Position numbers and translations under genes: made by a program | Assembly: GCA_003557445.1 (NCBI GenBank) | Contig: PWOK01000151.1 | Coordinates: forward strand, 1 to 5,735 | Direction of reading: 5' to 3' | Length of the DNA: 5,735 nt | Origin: Halanaerobiaceae bacterium | GTDB taxonomy: Bacteria; Bacillota_F; Halanaerobiia; Halanaerobiales; CSSED10-376 | Shown: piece by piece, positions 1 to 5,735 of the stretch | Layout of the letters: each line of letters starts with the position of its first letter | How positions within the stretch are numbered: position 1 is the stretch's first letter | Notes under the pieces: generated by a model | Told to the model about the DNA's origin: nothing | What the model saw: only the letters and a program-made list of their open reading frames with translations | The model's database searches: none

Positions 1-1433
1 AGTATAGAAAAATCGATATCCATTTCCGGTTCACAATCACTCTTTTTTAACACACTATTAATTCTGGCATTTGTATATTGAATATAAGGGGCTGTTTCCC
101 CTTCGAAATTCAACATTCTATCCCAGTTAAAAACTATATCTTTAATTCTGTCATTACTTAAATCATTGAATATAATTGCCCCTATACCTACTTTTTTTGC
201 CACCTCATCCTTATTATTAAGTTCAGGATTTTTATCTTCAATGATTTTTTTAACTTTAGTAATTGCTTTATTAATTAAGTCTTCAAGAAGAATTATATTA
301 CCTTTTCTTGTCTGTAGTTTTCCTTCCTCACTACTTACTCTCCCAAACGGAATATGAACTAAGTCTTTTGCCCAATCATAACCCATTAATTCAATCACTT
401 TTATCCATTGAGCAAAATGAAGATTTTGAGAATAATCTGTTATATATAAAGCCTTAGCAAAATTATATTCTTTTTTTCGATATATTGCAGCTGTAATATC
501 TCTGGTTGGATAGATTGTTGTACCATCATTTTTTAAAATTAAACAGGGAGGCATATCATATTCTTCAAGATCAACAACATAGGCTCCCTGACTTTTAATT
601 AATAAATCTTTCTCTTTGAGCTTTTTGATAACATCTTCATTTTTATCATTATAAAAACTTTCACCTGTATAATAATCAAAACTAACTCCCAATATTTCAT
701 ATATTTTATTAAATTCATCTAAACTAAGATTTACAAACCATTGCCACAGATTAATTGCTTCTTTATTTCCATTCTCTAATTTTTTGAACCATTTTCTGCC
801 TTCATCTTCTAAATCAGGATTTTTTTTAGCCTGATCATGAAACTTAACATATAAATTGAGCAATGTTTCAATTGGATTTTCCTGTACTTCTTCTTTGTTC
901 CCCCATTTTTTATAGGCAGCTATTACTTTACCAAACTGTGTCCCCCAATCACCTAAATGGTTTATACCTATACAATTATAACCCAAAATTTGATAAATAT
1001 TATATAAAGCATTTCCAATAACTGTAGAACGTAGATGACCTACATGAAATGGTTTGGCTATATTAGGTGAAGAAAAATCAATAACAATATTCTGTCCCTT
1101 CCCTAAATTAGAGGAACCATATTTATACTGTTTCTGTAAAACCTCATTTAATACATTTTTAACAATAAACTTCTTTCTTAAGAAAAAATTTAAATAAGGT
1201 CCAGCCACTTCTATTCAGTCAAAATATTTATCCAGTTTAAGATTTTGTTTAAGTTCTAGAGCAATATTCTGTGGTGATTTTTTTAATATACCAGACAATT
1301 GAAAACAGGGTAATGCATAATCTCCCAGATCTGTATCTGGAGGAATTTCTATAAGATTAATTATCTCTTCTTTTTTTAAACAATTAATCTTTTCTATTAT
1401 CTTTTTAGCAATTATTTGTTTAAAATTAACCAT
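1..1433 (-). pseudogene. argS: Arginyl-tRNA synthetase (class I), interrupted by an in-frame TGA; 3' end outside window
   Basis: ArgS attaches arginine to tRNA-Arg in the cytoplasm using ATP. The start is the ATG at 1433, placed 7 nt after a strong Shine-Dalgarno; an in-frame ATG 33 bp upstream lies inside a terminator hairpin and is rejected. Codons 1-72 encode the N-terminal tRNA-D-loop-recognition domain (IPPDTDLGDYALPCF near residues 41-55). Codon 73 is TGA. The same frame then stays open for 404 more codons to the window edge. It shows IEVAGPYLNFFL (74-85), the class I HIGH box as HVGH (130-133) within SPNIAKPFHVGHLRST, INHLGDWGTQFG (157-168), DGTTIYPTRD (303-312) and GKLQTRKGN (371-379) at the KMSKS position. 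NDRIKDIVFNWDRMLNFEGETAPY follows. ArgS is usually about 560 residues, so roughly the last 80-90, including most of the anticodon-binding domain, lie outside. The two parts match a single ArgS with no frameshift. Identity is near certain; whether it is a true pseudogene, a recoded gene or a sequencing error is open. It is visibly more AT-rich than the genes to its right. Confidence 0.85.
1215..1217 (-). other. In-frame TGA codon inside argS
   Basis: Reading the argS frame gives ...LDKYFD, then TGA, then IEVAGPYLNFFL..., with ArgS-like sequence on both sides and no frame change. The position lies just before the conserved (V/A)AGP-type motif and is normally a variable, often charged residue. 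A one-base change from CGA or AGA (Arg) would produce it. TGG encodes every Trp visible in this window and the other four genes end in TAA or TAG, so the window itself gives no independent sign of TGA recoding. Confidence 0.9.
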
Positions 1434-1440
1434 CTTTTTA

Positions 1441-1448
1441 CCTCCTTC
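1441..1448 (-). promoter_or_regulatory. Shine-Dalgarno site that fixes the argS start
   Basis: The minus strand reads GAAGGAGG followed by 7 nt and then ATG at 1433. This near-perfect anti-16S match selects MVNFKQII... as the N-terminus. It rules out the in-frame ATG at 1466, which has no such site and sits in the 3' arm of the terminator hairpin. The Shine-Dalgarno begins immediately after the terminator U-tract, a usual layout for T-box-controlled synthetase genes. Confidence 0.85.
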
Positions 1449-1490
1449 AAAAACAAAAACTCTCATCCCTTTAAATTAGAGACGAGAGTT
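1449..1490 (-). terminator. Intrinsic terminator of the T-box leader, before argS
   Basis: On the minus strand AACTCTCGTCTC (1490-1479) pairs over 12 positions, with two G-U pairs, with GGGATGAGAGTT (1469-1458) across a 9-nt loop. It runs into TTTTTGTTTTTG (1459-1448). The 5' arm carries CGTCTCT, a variant of the CGUCCCU that in T-box leaders pairs either with the T-box (antiterminator) or with the 3' arm (terminator). It also sits 22 nt after the leuB stop, so it probably serves now as the leuB transcript terminator. Confidence 0.85.
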
Positions 1491-1493
1491 TAT

Positions 1494-1508
1494 CCCGTGG
1501 TACCATAG
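1494..1508 (-). promoter_or_regulatory. Truncated T-box (antiterminator) remnant
   Basis: The minus strand reads CTATGGTACCACGGG, matching the T-box consensus AGGGUGGNACCGCG in the UGGN bulge that pairs with the NCCA end of uncharged tRNA and in most of the ACCGCG part. The A2 pairing (ACG with CGU of the terminator 5' arm) is kept. The A1 strand, expected AGGG, is UCUA and pairs at none of four positions with CUCU. Stem I, with its specifier loop, would have to lie inside the upstream dehydrogenase gene, whose stop is only 3 nt away. I infer a broken riboswitch that once controlled argS. The motif identity is fairly certain; loss of function is an inference. Confidence 0.75.
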
Positions 1509-1511
1509 ATT

Positions 1512-2561
1512 TTAAATATAATCTCTGACTAAATCTCCTACCTCACTGGTAGTATAACCCATTTTACCGGCAGATAGACTTTTTAAGTCATTTTTAACTG
1601 TTTTTTTAATGGCTTCCTCAATGGCATTTGCTGCTTCATTTTCACCAAGTTCTTCTAACATCATCTGTGCGGCTGCAATAGCTGCCAGAGGATTGATTTT
1701 ACCCTGATTAGTATATTTAGGAGCTGACCCACCAATAGGTTCAAACATGGAAACTCCCTCTGGATTAATATTACCACCAGCTGCTATTCCCATACCTCCC
1801 TGTAATACTGCACCCAGATCAGTGATAATATCACCAAACATATTATCAGTTACAATCACATCAAAGTATTCCGGATTTTTAACCATCCACATGGTGGTAG
1901 CATCAACATGAGCATAATCTGTTTCTACATCCGGATATTCTGAAGCAATTTCATCATAGGTTCTTTTCCAGAGATCAAAAGCATAGGTTAAAACATTTGT
2001 CTTTCCACATAAGGTTAATCTTTTCTTTTTATTTCTTTTCTGACAGTATTCAAAAGCATAACGTAGACAGCGCTCAACACCTTTTCTGGTATTTATCGAT
2101 TCCTGAACAGCAATTTCATCAGCTGTTCCTTTTTTGAGAAATCCACCTGAACCTGTATAAAGACCTTCTGTATTTTCTCTAACAACTACAAAGTCAATTT
2201 TTTTATTTCCCTTTAAAGGAGACTCAACTCCATCATATAAAATAACAGGTCTTAAATTTATGTATTGATCAAGGGCAAATCTTAATTTTAATAAAATACC
2301 CTTTTCCAGTATTCCCGGTTTAACATCAGGATGACCAATTGCTCCCAGATAGATAGCATCTTTAGTTCCCAATTCTTCAATTTCCTGATCAGATAAAATT
2401 TCACCTGTATCCAGATATCTATCCCCACCTAAATTAAATTCCTCTAAATTAAGTTGAAAATCATACTTTTTTTCTACTTTTTTTAAGACTTTTAATCCTT
2501 CTGCAATTACTTCAGGACCTGTTCCATCACCAGGTACCACTGCAATATTATACTTATTCAT
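1512..2561 (-). CDS. leuB: 3-isopropylmalate dehydrogenase-type beta-decarboxylating dehydrogenase
   Basis: A 349-residue cytoplasmic enzyme of the isocitrate/isopropylmalate dehydrogenase family; LeuB oxidises and decarboxylates 3-isopropylmalate to 2-oxoisocaproate in leucine synthesis. The N-terminal GDGTGPEV is at residues 11-18. The substrate-specificity helix is E86-KGILLKLR94, with E86, L90, L91 and R94 as in LeuB. NLRP at 102-105 supplies R104, and R128 starts RENTEGLY with Y135. Catalytic K187 (GKTN) and D220 follow, with metal ligands D244 and D248 in [10 protein letters not shown]. The cofactor loop is [15 protein letters not shown] (277-291): the usual LeuB H and D are G277 and K282, and Lys-Tyr at 282-283 resembles NADP-dependent isocitrate dehydrogenase. 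The ATG follows AGAGGAG by 7 nt. Length is normal for the family (about 350). It has its own promoter and no leuA, leuC or leuD beside it. Family membership is certain; LeuB over another hydroxyacid substrate (tartrate-, malate- or homoisocitrate-type) is likely, not proven. Confidence 0.82.
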   Translation of the reverse strand: MNKYNIAVVPGDGTGPEVIAEGLKVLKKVEKKYDFQLNLEEFNLGGDRYLDTGEILSDQEIEELGTKDAIYLGAIGHPDVKPGILEKGILLKLRFALDQYINLRPVILYDGVESPLKGNKKIDFVVVRENTEGLYTGSGGFLKKGTADEIAVQESINTRKGVERCLRYAFEYCQKRNKKKRLTLCGKTNVLTYAFDLWKRTYDEIASEYPDVETDYAHVDATTMWMVKNPEYFDVIVTDNMFGDIITDLGAVLQGGMGIAAGGNINPEGVSMFEPIGGSAPKYTNQGKINPLAAIAAAQMMLEELGENEAANAIEEAIKKTVKNDLKSLSAGKMGYTTSEVGDLVRDYI

Positions 2562-2616
2562 TTTTTCACTCCTCTTATATTAATAATTTTACATGATTTA
2601 TTTTATATTACTCATC

Positions 2617-2645
2617 ATTATATAACTGTCATCAATAAAAATCAA
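2617..2645 (-). promoter_or_regulatory. Sigma-A-type promoter for the leuB-type gene
   Basis: The minus strand has TTGATT (-35, 2645-2640), a 17-nt spacer and a perfect TATAAT (-10, 2622-2617). It lies in the 99-bp gap after the small gene and about 55 bp before the dehydrogenase start. This gives the dehydrogenase independent transcription. The leader to the start codon is too short for a T-box or other long riboswitch. Confidence 0.65.
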
Positions 2646-2660
2646 TCAGTTTATACTTTT

Positions 2661-2924
2661 TTACCATTCAGCCTTAATCTCTTTATCCTCAAGTTTAATA
2701 ATAAAATTTTTATTAGATTTAATAATATCATTAAAAATAGAATAACAGGTATCCAGAGCTTTTACACCATTTCTGGAAAACCATTTGTAGATTAAACCAT
2801 CTATTATTTCCAGGGTGTCCAGGTCTAGGTTGTTATCTCTTTTTACATTTTTGACAAAATCATATAATTCCTGATAGGTATTAATTTTTATTTGTTTCTG
2901 TCTGATACTGTGTGTTTTTTTCAT
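2661..2924 (-). CDS. Hypothetical protein, 87 residues
   Basis: I do not recognise this protein. The ATG at 2924 is preferred because AAGGGTGG ends 5 nt before it; an in-frame GTG three codons upstream is part of that ribosome site and would leave no spacing. The product is small, soluble and Lys-rich, with no signal peptide or membrane segment. A basic N-terminus (MKKTHSIRQKQIKI) is followed by mostly helix-forming sequence: TYQELYDFVKNVKRD (16-30), LDTLEIIDGLIYKWFSRNG (35-53) and ALDTCYSIFNDIIKS (56-70). A short acidic-basic strand-like tail (FIIKLEDKEIKAEW) ends it. No Cys-pair metal motif or clear helix-turn-helix is visible. It has its own promoter and is followed by the separate leuB promoter, so it may be monocistronic. 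The good promoter, ribosome site and codon use make it a real gene; function is unknown. Confidence 0.72.
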   Translation of the reverse strand: MKKTHSIRQKQIKINTYQELYDFVKNVKRDNNLDLDTLEIIDGLIYKWFSRNGVKALDTCYSIFNDIIKSNKNFIIKLEDKEIKAEW

Positions 2925-2952
2925 TTTCCCCACCCTTTTTACTATTTCCTTT

Positions 2953-2982
2953 ATTATACTATATTTAGTGAGAAAAATGCAA
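2953..2982 (-). promoter_or_regulatory. Promoter for the 87-residue protein gene
   Basis: The minus strand has a perfect TATAAT (-10, 2958-2953) and TTGCAT (-35, 2982-2977) with an 18-nt spacer, in the 78-bp gap downstream of the MATE gene. The -10 is strong and the -35 weak, so activation or repression is possible. Two copies of AAATATAGT flank the -35 element. Confidence 0.55.
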
Positions 2983-2998
2983 CTATTTTACTATATTT
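2958..2998 (-). repeat. Two 9-bp direct repeats flanking the -35 element (possible operator)
   Basis: AAATATAGT occurs on the minus strand at 2998-2990 and again at 2966-2958, 32 bp apart start to start, or about three helical turns. One copy is upstream of the -35 and the other overlaps the -10. Related ACTATTT words (plus strand) occur at 2941 and 2982. In such AT-rich DNA this can be chance, so an operator role is only a possibility. Confidence 0.25.
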
Positions 2999-3002
2999 TA
3001 AT

Positions 3003-4385
3003 CTATGATAATTCTTGAACCGGATCTTCTATAACTTTTGTTTTCCAGGTACCCCGTAAAAACCAGATAACAAGTAAAGCTGTTCCCAGAAATTTGGCTG
3101 CAAAAATACCCCACCAGATTCCCTCAGATCCCCAGCCCAAAAAATGAGCAAAAATATAAGCTAAAGGAATCTGAAATGCCCACAGGGTTAATAATCTAAA
3201 AAATGTCTGTTGAACTGTTTTACCGGCACCACTCAGGGCTCCAGAAAGAACAATTTGAGCCCCCAGGAAAGTAAAGGCAAAACCAACTATTTTCAAATAC
3301 TGTGAACCAATAATAATTACTTCTTTTTCATCAGTAAAAATTCCCACAAGAAAGTCAGAGGTAAAAAGCATTATAGTTGCCATTACAAGCATGACTCCTA
3401 AAATAATACCTGTTGAAATCCAGGCTGTTTTTTCTGCCTGGTCAGGTTGATCTGCCCCTAAATGCTGTCCTACTATAACACCAGTAGCCCGGCCAATTCC
3501 CATGGCAGGCATTCTAATTAAAGAAGTAATTCTATTGGCAATACCATAGGCGGCAATTGTAAAAGTTCCAAACCCGGCCACTATACGGGTTAAAATTGAA
3601 ATAGCAATCGCCAGACCAGAATCTCCAACTGCAGCTGGAAATCCAATCTTAATAATTCTTTTAATCATATCTGGTTCAGGTTTGAAGTGACATAATCTCA
3701 ACTTCAAACCTACTCTTCCTGAAGATAATATATAGATCCCTGCCAGTGCTGCCAGTAACCTTGTGATAACTGTTGCCACAGCTGCTCCCTCTATTCCCAT
3801 TTCCGGGAAAATACCCCATCCAAATATCAATAAAGGATCCAGAATTATATTGGATATAACTGCAATTAATTTAAGAATCATTGGAGTTACTGTATCTCCA
3901 ATACCCTGCATTACAGCCGAGAATATAAAATATAGAAACATAAGTGGTATCCCGGCAGTAATTATACGAAAATAGGCCCAGGCATAGGGTAATACATCTC
4001 CCTCTGCTCCAATCAATCCCAGCAGTTGTTCTCCAAAAATTAACCCTATAATCGCAAATATCACTGAAACTGATATAGAAAAAGTCAAAATCTGGCCTGT
4101 AGCCAGATTGGCCATTTCCTGTTTTCCTGCTCCTGTATATTGAGAAACCAGAGCAATCCCTGAAATAGAAAAACCAATACCCACAGAAAAAATCACAAAT
4201 ATAATGGGAAAAGATACTGTAATTGCTGCCAGAAACTCTGGTCCCAGTCTCCCCACCCAGAAGGTATCTGCCAGATTATACATTAACTGCATTGATTCTC
4301 CGACCATTATAGGCCAGGAAAGTCGCAATATACTTGGTAAAACTGGTTGATCAATTATTTTATTATTATTTTGAGAAACATCCAC
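3003..4385 (-). CDS. MATE-family efflux transporter (NorM/DinF-like)
   Basis: A 460-residue inner-membrane antiporter of the multidrug and toxic compound extrusion family, which exports cationic drugs or metabolites against Na+ or H+. Two six-helix halves are visible. The N-half opens with PSILRLSWPIMVGESMQLMYNLADTFWVGRLGP (17-49), with the family's Asp at 40. QYTGAGKQEMA (82-92), MQGIGDTVTPM (159-169) and LDPLLIFGWGIFPEMGIEGAAVAT (182-205) follow. The C-half starts with IKRIIKIGFPAAVGDSG (241-257) and has GQHLGADQPDQAEKTAW (306-322) and LSGALSGAGKT (380-390). Length fits the usual 440-470. The start is GTG: AAGGGAAGTGA lies 6-9 nt before it and no in-frame ATG precedes residue 27. It begins 30 bp after the glycosidase stop, with no promoter or terminator between, so the two are probably co-transcribed. 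Substrate and coupling ion cannot be read from the sequence. No clear terminator hairpin follows its TAG stop. Confidence 0.93.
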   Translation of the reverse strand: MDVSQNNNKIIDQPVLPSILRLSWPIMVGESMQLMYNLADTFWVGRLGPEFLAAITVSFPIIFVIFSVGIGFSISGIALVSQYTGAGKQEMANLATGQILTFSISVSVIFAIIGLIFGEQLLGLIGAEGDVLPYAWAYFRIITAGIPLMFLYFIFSAVMQGIGDTVTPMILKLIAVISNIILDPLLIFGWGIFPEMGIEGAAVATVITRLLAALAGIYILSSGRVGLKLRLCHFKPEPDMIKRIIKIGFPAAVGDSGLAIAISILTRIVAGFGTFTIAAYGIANRITSLIRMPAMGIGRATGVIVGQHLGADQPDQAEKTAWISTGIILGVMLVMATIMLFTSDFLVGIFTDEKEVIIIGSQYLKIVGFAFTFLGAQIVLSGALSGAGKTVQQTFFRLLTLWAFQIPLAYIFAHFLGWGSEGIWWGIFAAKFLGTALLVIWFLRGTWKTKVIEDPVQELS

Positions 4386-4391
4386 ATCTGG

Positions 4392-4402
4392 TCACTTCCC
4401 TT
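4392..4402 (-). promoter_or_regulatory. Shine-Dalgarno site supporting the GTG start of the MATE gene
   Basis: The minus strand reads AAGGGAAGTGA, with the core GGGAAG ending 9 nt before GTG at 4385. Two nearby ATGs (4387 and 4382) are in other frames. The site lies in the 30-bp gap after the upstream glycosidase and suits translation as the second gene of an operon. Confidence 0.6.
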
Positions 4403-4415
4403 ATTTTCCCATAGA

Positions 4416-5735
4416 TTATATATTAAATTTATCTGTATCTCTTAAAATATCCAGAAAATTATAATCCAAAGATAATTCACTGTAATCCTGCCAGTTGTTA
4501 AAATCAATAGTTTTAAAGGATTTTACCTGACCGGTAACTGATTTACCTTTATTTCCACTCCATAATCCCAGTTGATATTTAAACCCATCAATTTTTTTAT
4601 TATTCCACAAAACAATTTTTTTGTTTCCCTGGATATTAATATAATTAACACCTATTTCATAAAACATCTCAACAATTGTTTTTATCTGCCTGTCACTTAG
4701 AGGAATTAAAAATTCTTTCAAAAAGTCTAAATCAAATCCTTCCTGATCATTTAATCTCCATTTCATCCTTAATTTTATCTCAGTGGGCAGTGAAAACTTT
4801 TTGATTGTTTTTATAAATTTATCCTTTGATCTATCTTTTTTTGATAATAACTTTTGTTTGCCAGTAAGAACCAATTGCAGATCACTATCAACATCTACTT
4901 TATCTATTTTAATTATTAAGGATTGATTGTCCTGATTATAATTTTCGGTAAAGGCTTTTTGTTTTCCATTTACTTTTAGTTTTATTTGCTGAGGATTATT
5001 AACTCCTTTAAATATTATGTTATAGCTTCTTGTCTCAGGTATTTGACACAAATCTCCTTCTACCGGTTTAATCTTAAATTGCAATTTATTTGCTGACCAT
5101 TTCTGACTGAATTTAGTTATTGCATATTTCCCTTTTTTATAAGAAAGGGTTTTCCCATCATCTTCATAAAGTTCAAAATCATTATCTACTCCAGGAAATA
5201 CTTGTAATTCAATTACTTCCGGGTTTTCAACCCCTCCCCAGTCTTTTTCTGGAATCATGGGTATTATAGCACCTTCCCGGGCAAACACCGGTATTTTGTT
5301 GATATCACCATAGACTGTATTCCAGCTATCACCATGATAATATTCACCTGTGAAAAAATCAAACCAGTTACCTTCAGGTAACCATACTACCTGACGGCTC
5401 AAATTTGTTTCAGAATCAACAGGTTTTGTAAATGGTGCAACGATTATTTCACTCCCAAAATAATACTGGTCAGGACAGCAGTAAGCTTCTTCCTGTTGAG
5501 GATGATGATAATACATGGGATTAATCAAGGGTATATGTTCTGAATGGTTTCTCCAGTTCATTGTGTAAAGATAGGGTAACATGGCATGTCTTAAACGCAT
5601 TGCTTTTTTTGAAGCTTTAAAGGTATTTTCATCATACCCCCAGGGCCTTCTTTCCAGAAATTCTGTTTTTGATGAATGTAATCTCATGATTGGACTAAAA
5701 ACTCCAAATTGTACCCATCTTGTATATAGTTCAGG
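4416..5735 (-). CDS. Glycoside hydrolase family 31 enzyme (alpha-glucosidase/alpha-xylosidase type), C-terminal part
   Basis: GH31 enzymes are retaining alpha-glycosidases that release glucose or xylose from oligosaccharides. The last 439 residues are visible; the gene starts beyond the right edge, and the ATG at 5687 is internal. Residues below are counted from the window edge. ELYTRWVQFGVFSPIMRLHSS (2-22), RRPWGYDE (29-36) and LRHAMLPYLYTMNW (48-61) form the end of the catalytic barrel. The catalytic Asp nucleophile region (WxDMNE type) lies outside. FGSEIIVAPF (93-102) and WFDFFTGEYYHGD (124-136) lead into the proximal beta-sandwich with IPVFAREGAIIP (148-159). A DUF5110-type module follows with VFPGVDNDFELYEDDGKTLSYKKG (about 179-202). 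After about residue 297 comes a Lys-rich, AT-rich extension of roughly 140 residues that I do not recognise. The absence of a signal peptide cannot be checked. It is upstream of, and probably co-transcribed with, the MATE gene. The family is near certain; exact substrate is not. Confidence 0.92.
   Translation of the reverse strand, partial: PELYTRWVQFGVFSPIMRLHSSKTEFLERRPWGYDENTFKASKKAMRLRHAMLPYLYTMNWRNHSEHIPLINPMYYHHPQQEEAYCCPDQYYFGSEIIVAPFTKPVDSETNLSRQVVWLPEGNWFDFFTGEYYHGDSWNTVYGDINKIPVFAREGAIIPMIPEKDWGGVENPEVIELQVFPGVDNDFELYEDDGKTLSYKKGKYAITKFSQKWSANKLQFKIKPVEGDLCQIPETRSYNIIFKGVNNPQQIKLKVNGKQKAFTENYNQDNQSLIIKIDKVDVDSDLQLVLTGKQKLLSKKDRSKDKFIKTIKKFSLPTEIKLRMKWRLNDQEGFDLDFLKEFLIPLSDRQIKTIVEMFYEIGVNYINIQGNKKIVLWNNKKIDGFKYQLGLWSGNKGKSVTGQVKSFKTIDFNNWQDYSELSLDYNFLDILRDTDKFNI

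Noticed and set aside
166..357. Plus-strand open frame of 63 codons
   Set aside because: It is the antisense of the well-conserved argS frame, has no ribosome site and reads as low-complexity Leu/Ser/Ile sequence.
1165..1217. Selenocysteine insertion at the argS TGA, with a possible SECIS hairpin just downstream
   Set aside because: The only hairpin is a weak AT-rich stem (TTTTTTC/GAAAGAA around 1164-1184). ArgS has no selenocysteine or conserved Cys at this variable position.
1507..1524. Hairpin AGATT/AATCT spanning the leuB-type stop codon
   Set aside because: Only five mostly A-T pairs with an 8-nt loop and no following U-tract; not a terminator and not a recognisable T-box stem.
2626..2654. 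ACTG...CAGT inverted repeat and repeated ATTGAT around the leuB promoter -35
   Set aside because: The arms are only four bases with a long spacer in AT-rich DNA; too weak to call an operator or terminator.
3763..3975. Plus-strand open frame of 70 codons
   Set aside because: Antisense shadow of the MATE transporter gene; no ribosome site or promoter.
1215..5735. A genetic code in which TGA means Trp or another amino acid
   Set aside because: Trp is written TGG throughout, and no other in-frame TGA occurs inside the genes. Absence of TGA as a stop in four genes is too small a sample to support recoding.
1..5735. CRISPR array, insertion sequence, tRNA or rRNA gene
   Set aside because: No regularly spaced repeats, transposase frame, terminal inverted repeats or tRNA-like cloverleaf were seen on either strand; nearly all the DNA is accounted for by the genes listed.

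Overview
The window reads as low-GC, AT-rich chromosomal DNA from a Bacillota (Firmicutes) bacterium. The evidence is strong purine-rich Shine-Dalgarno sites, TATAAT-type promoters, lysine-rich proteins and a T-box element (a regulator typical of this phylum). A fermentative, Halanaerobiales- or Clostridia-like host is my guess from protein flavour only. No genus can be fixed from the sequence alone.

All supported genes lie on the minus strand, so transcription runs from right to left. In that order they are: (1) the 3' part of a glycoside hydrolase family 31 gene (4416-5735, its 5' end outside the window); (2) a MATE-family multidrug/Na+ antiporter-like gene 30 bp downstream (3003-4385), probably co-transcribed with it; (3) an unrecognised 87-residue protein with its own promoter (2661-2924); (4) a leuB-type 3-isopropylmalate dehydrogenase with its own promoter (1512-2561); (5) an arginyl-tRNA synthetase gene, argS (1-1433, its 3' end outside the window).

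The left third is the most unusual part. The argS reading frame is interrupted by one in-frame TGA at codon 73, although the rest of the frame is open and well conserved to the window edge. Only 78 bp separate the leuB stop from the argS start. That gap holds the end of a T-box leader: the UGGUACC bulge and the terminator hairpin. The A1 antiterminator strand no longer pairs, and there is no room for Stem I with its specifier codon. Together these suggest that a deletion or recombination removed the front of a T-box-controlled argS leader and placed leuB directly upstream. What remains would be a constitutive terminator in front of a nonsense-interrupted argS, possibly a decaying extra copy. 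A sequencing or assembly error at the TGA cannot be excluded.

The genes do not form one obvious pathway: carbohydrate hydrolysis, export, a leucine-biosynthesis-type dehydrogenase without leuA/leuC/leuD beside it, and tRNA charging. I see no mobile element, CRISPR array, tRNA or rRNA, and no gene-free stretch longer than about 100 bp.
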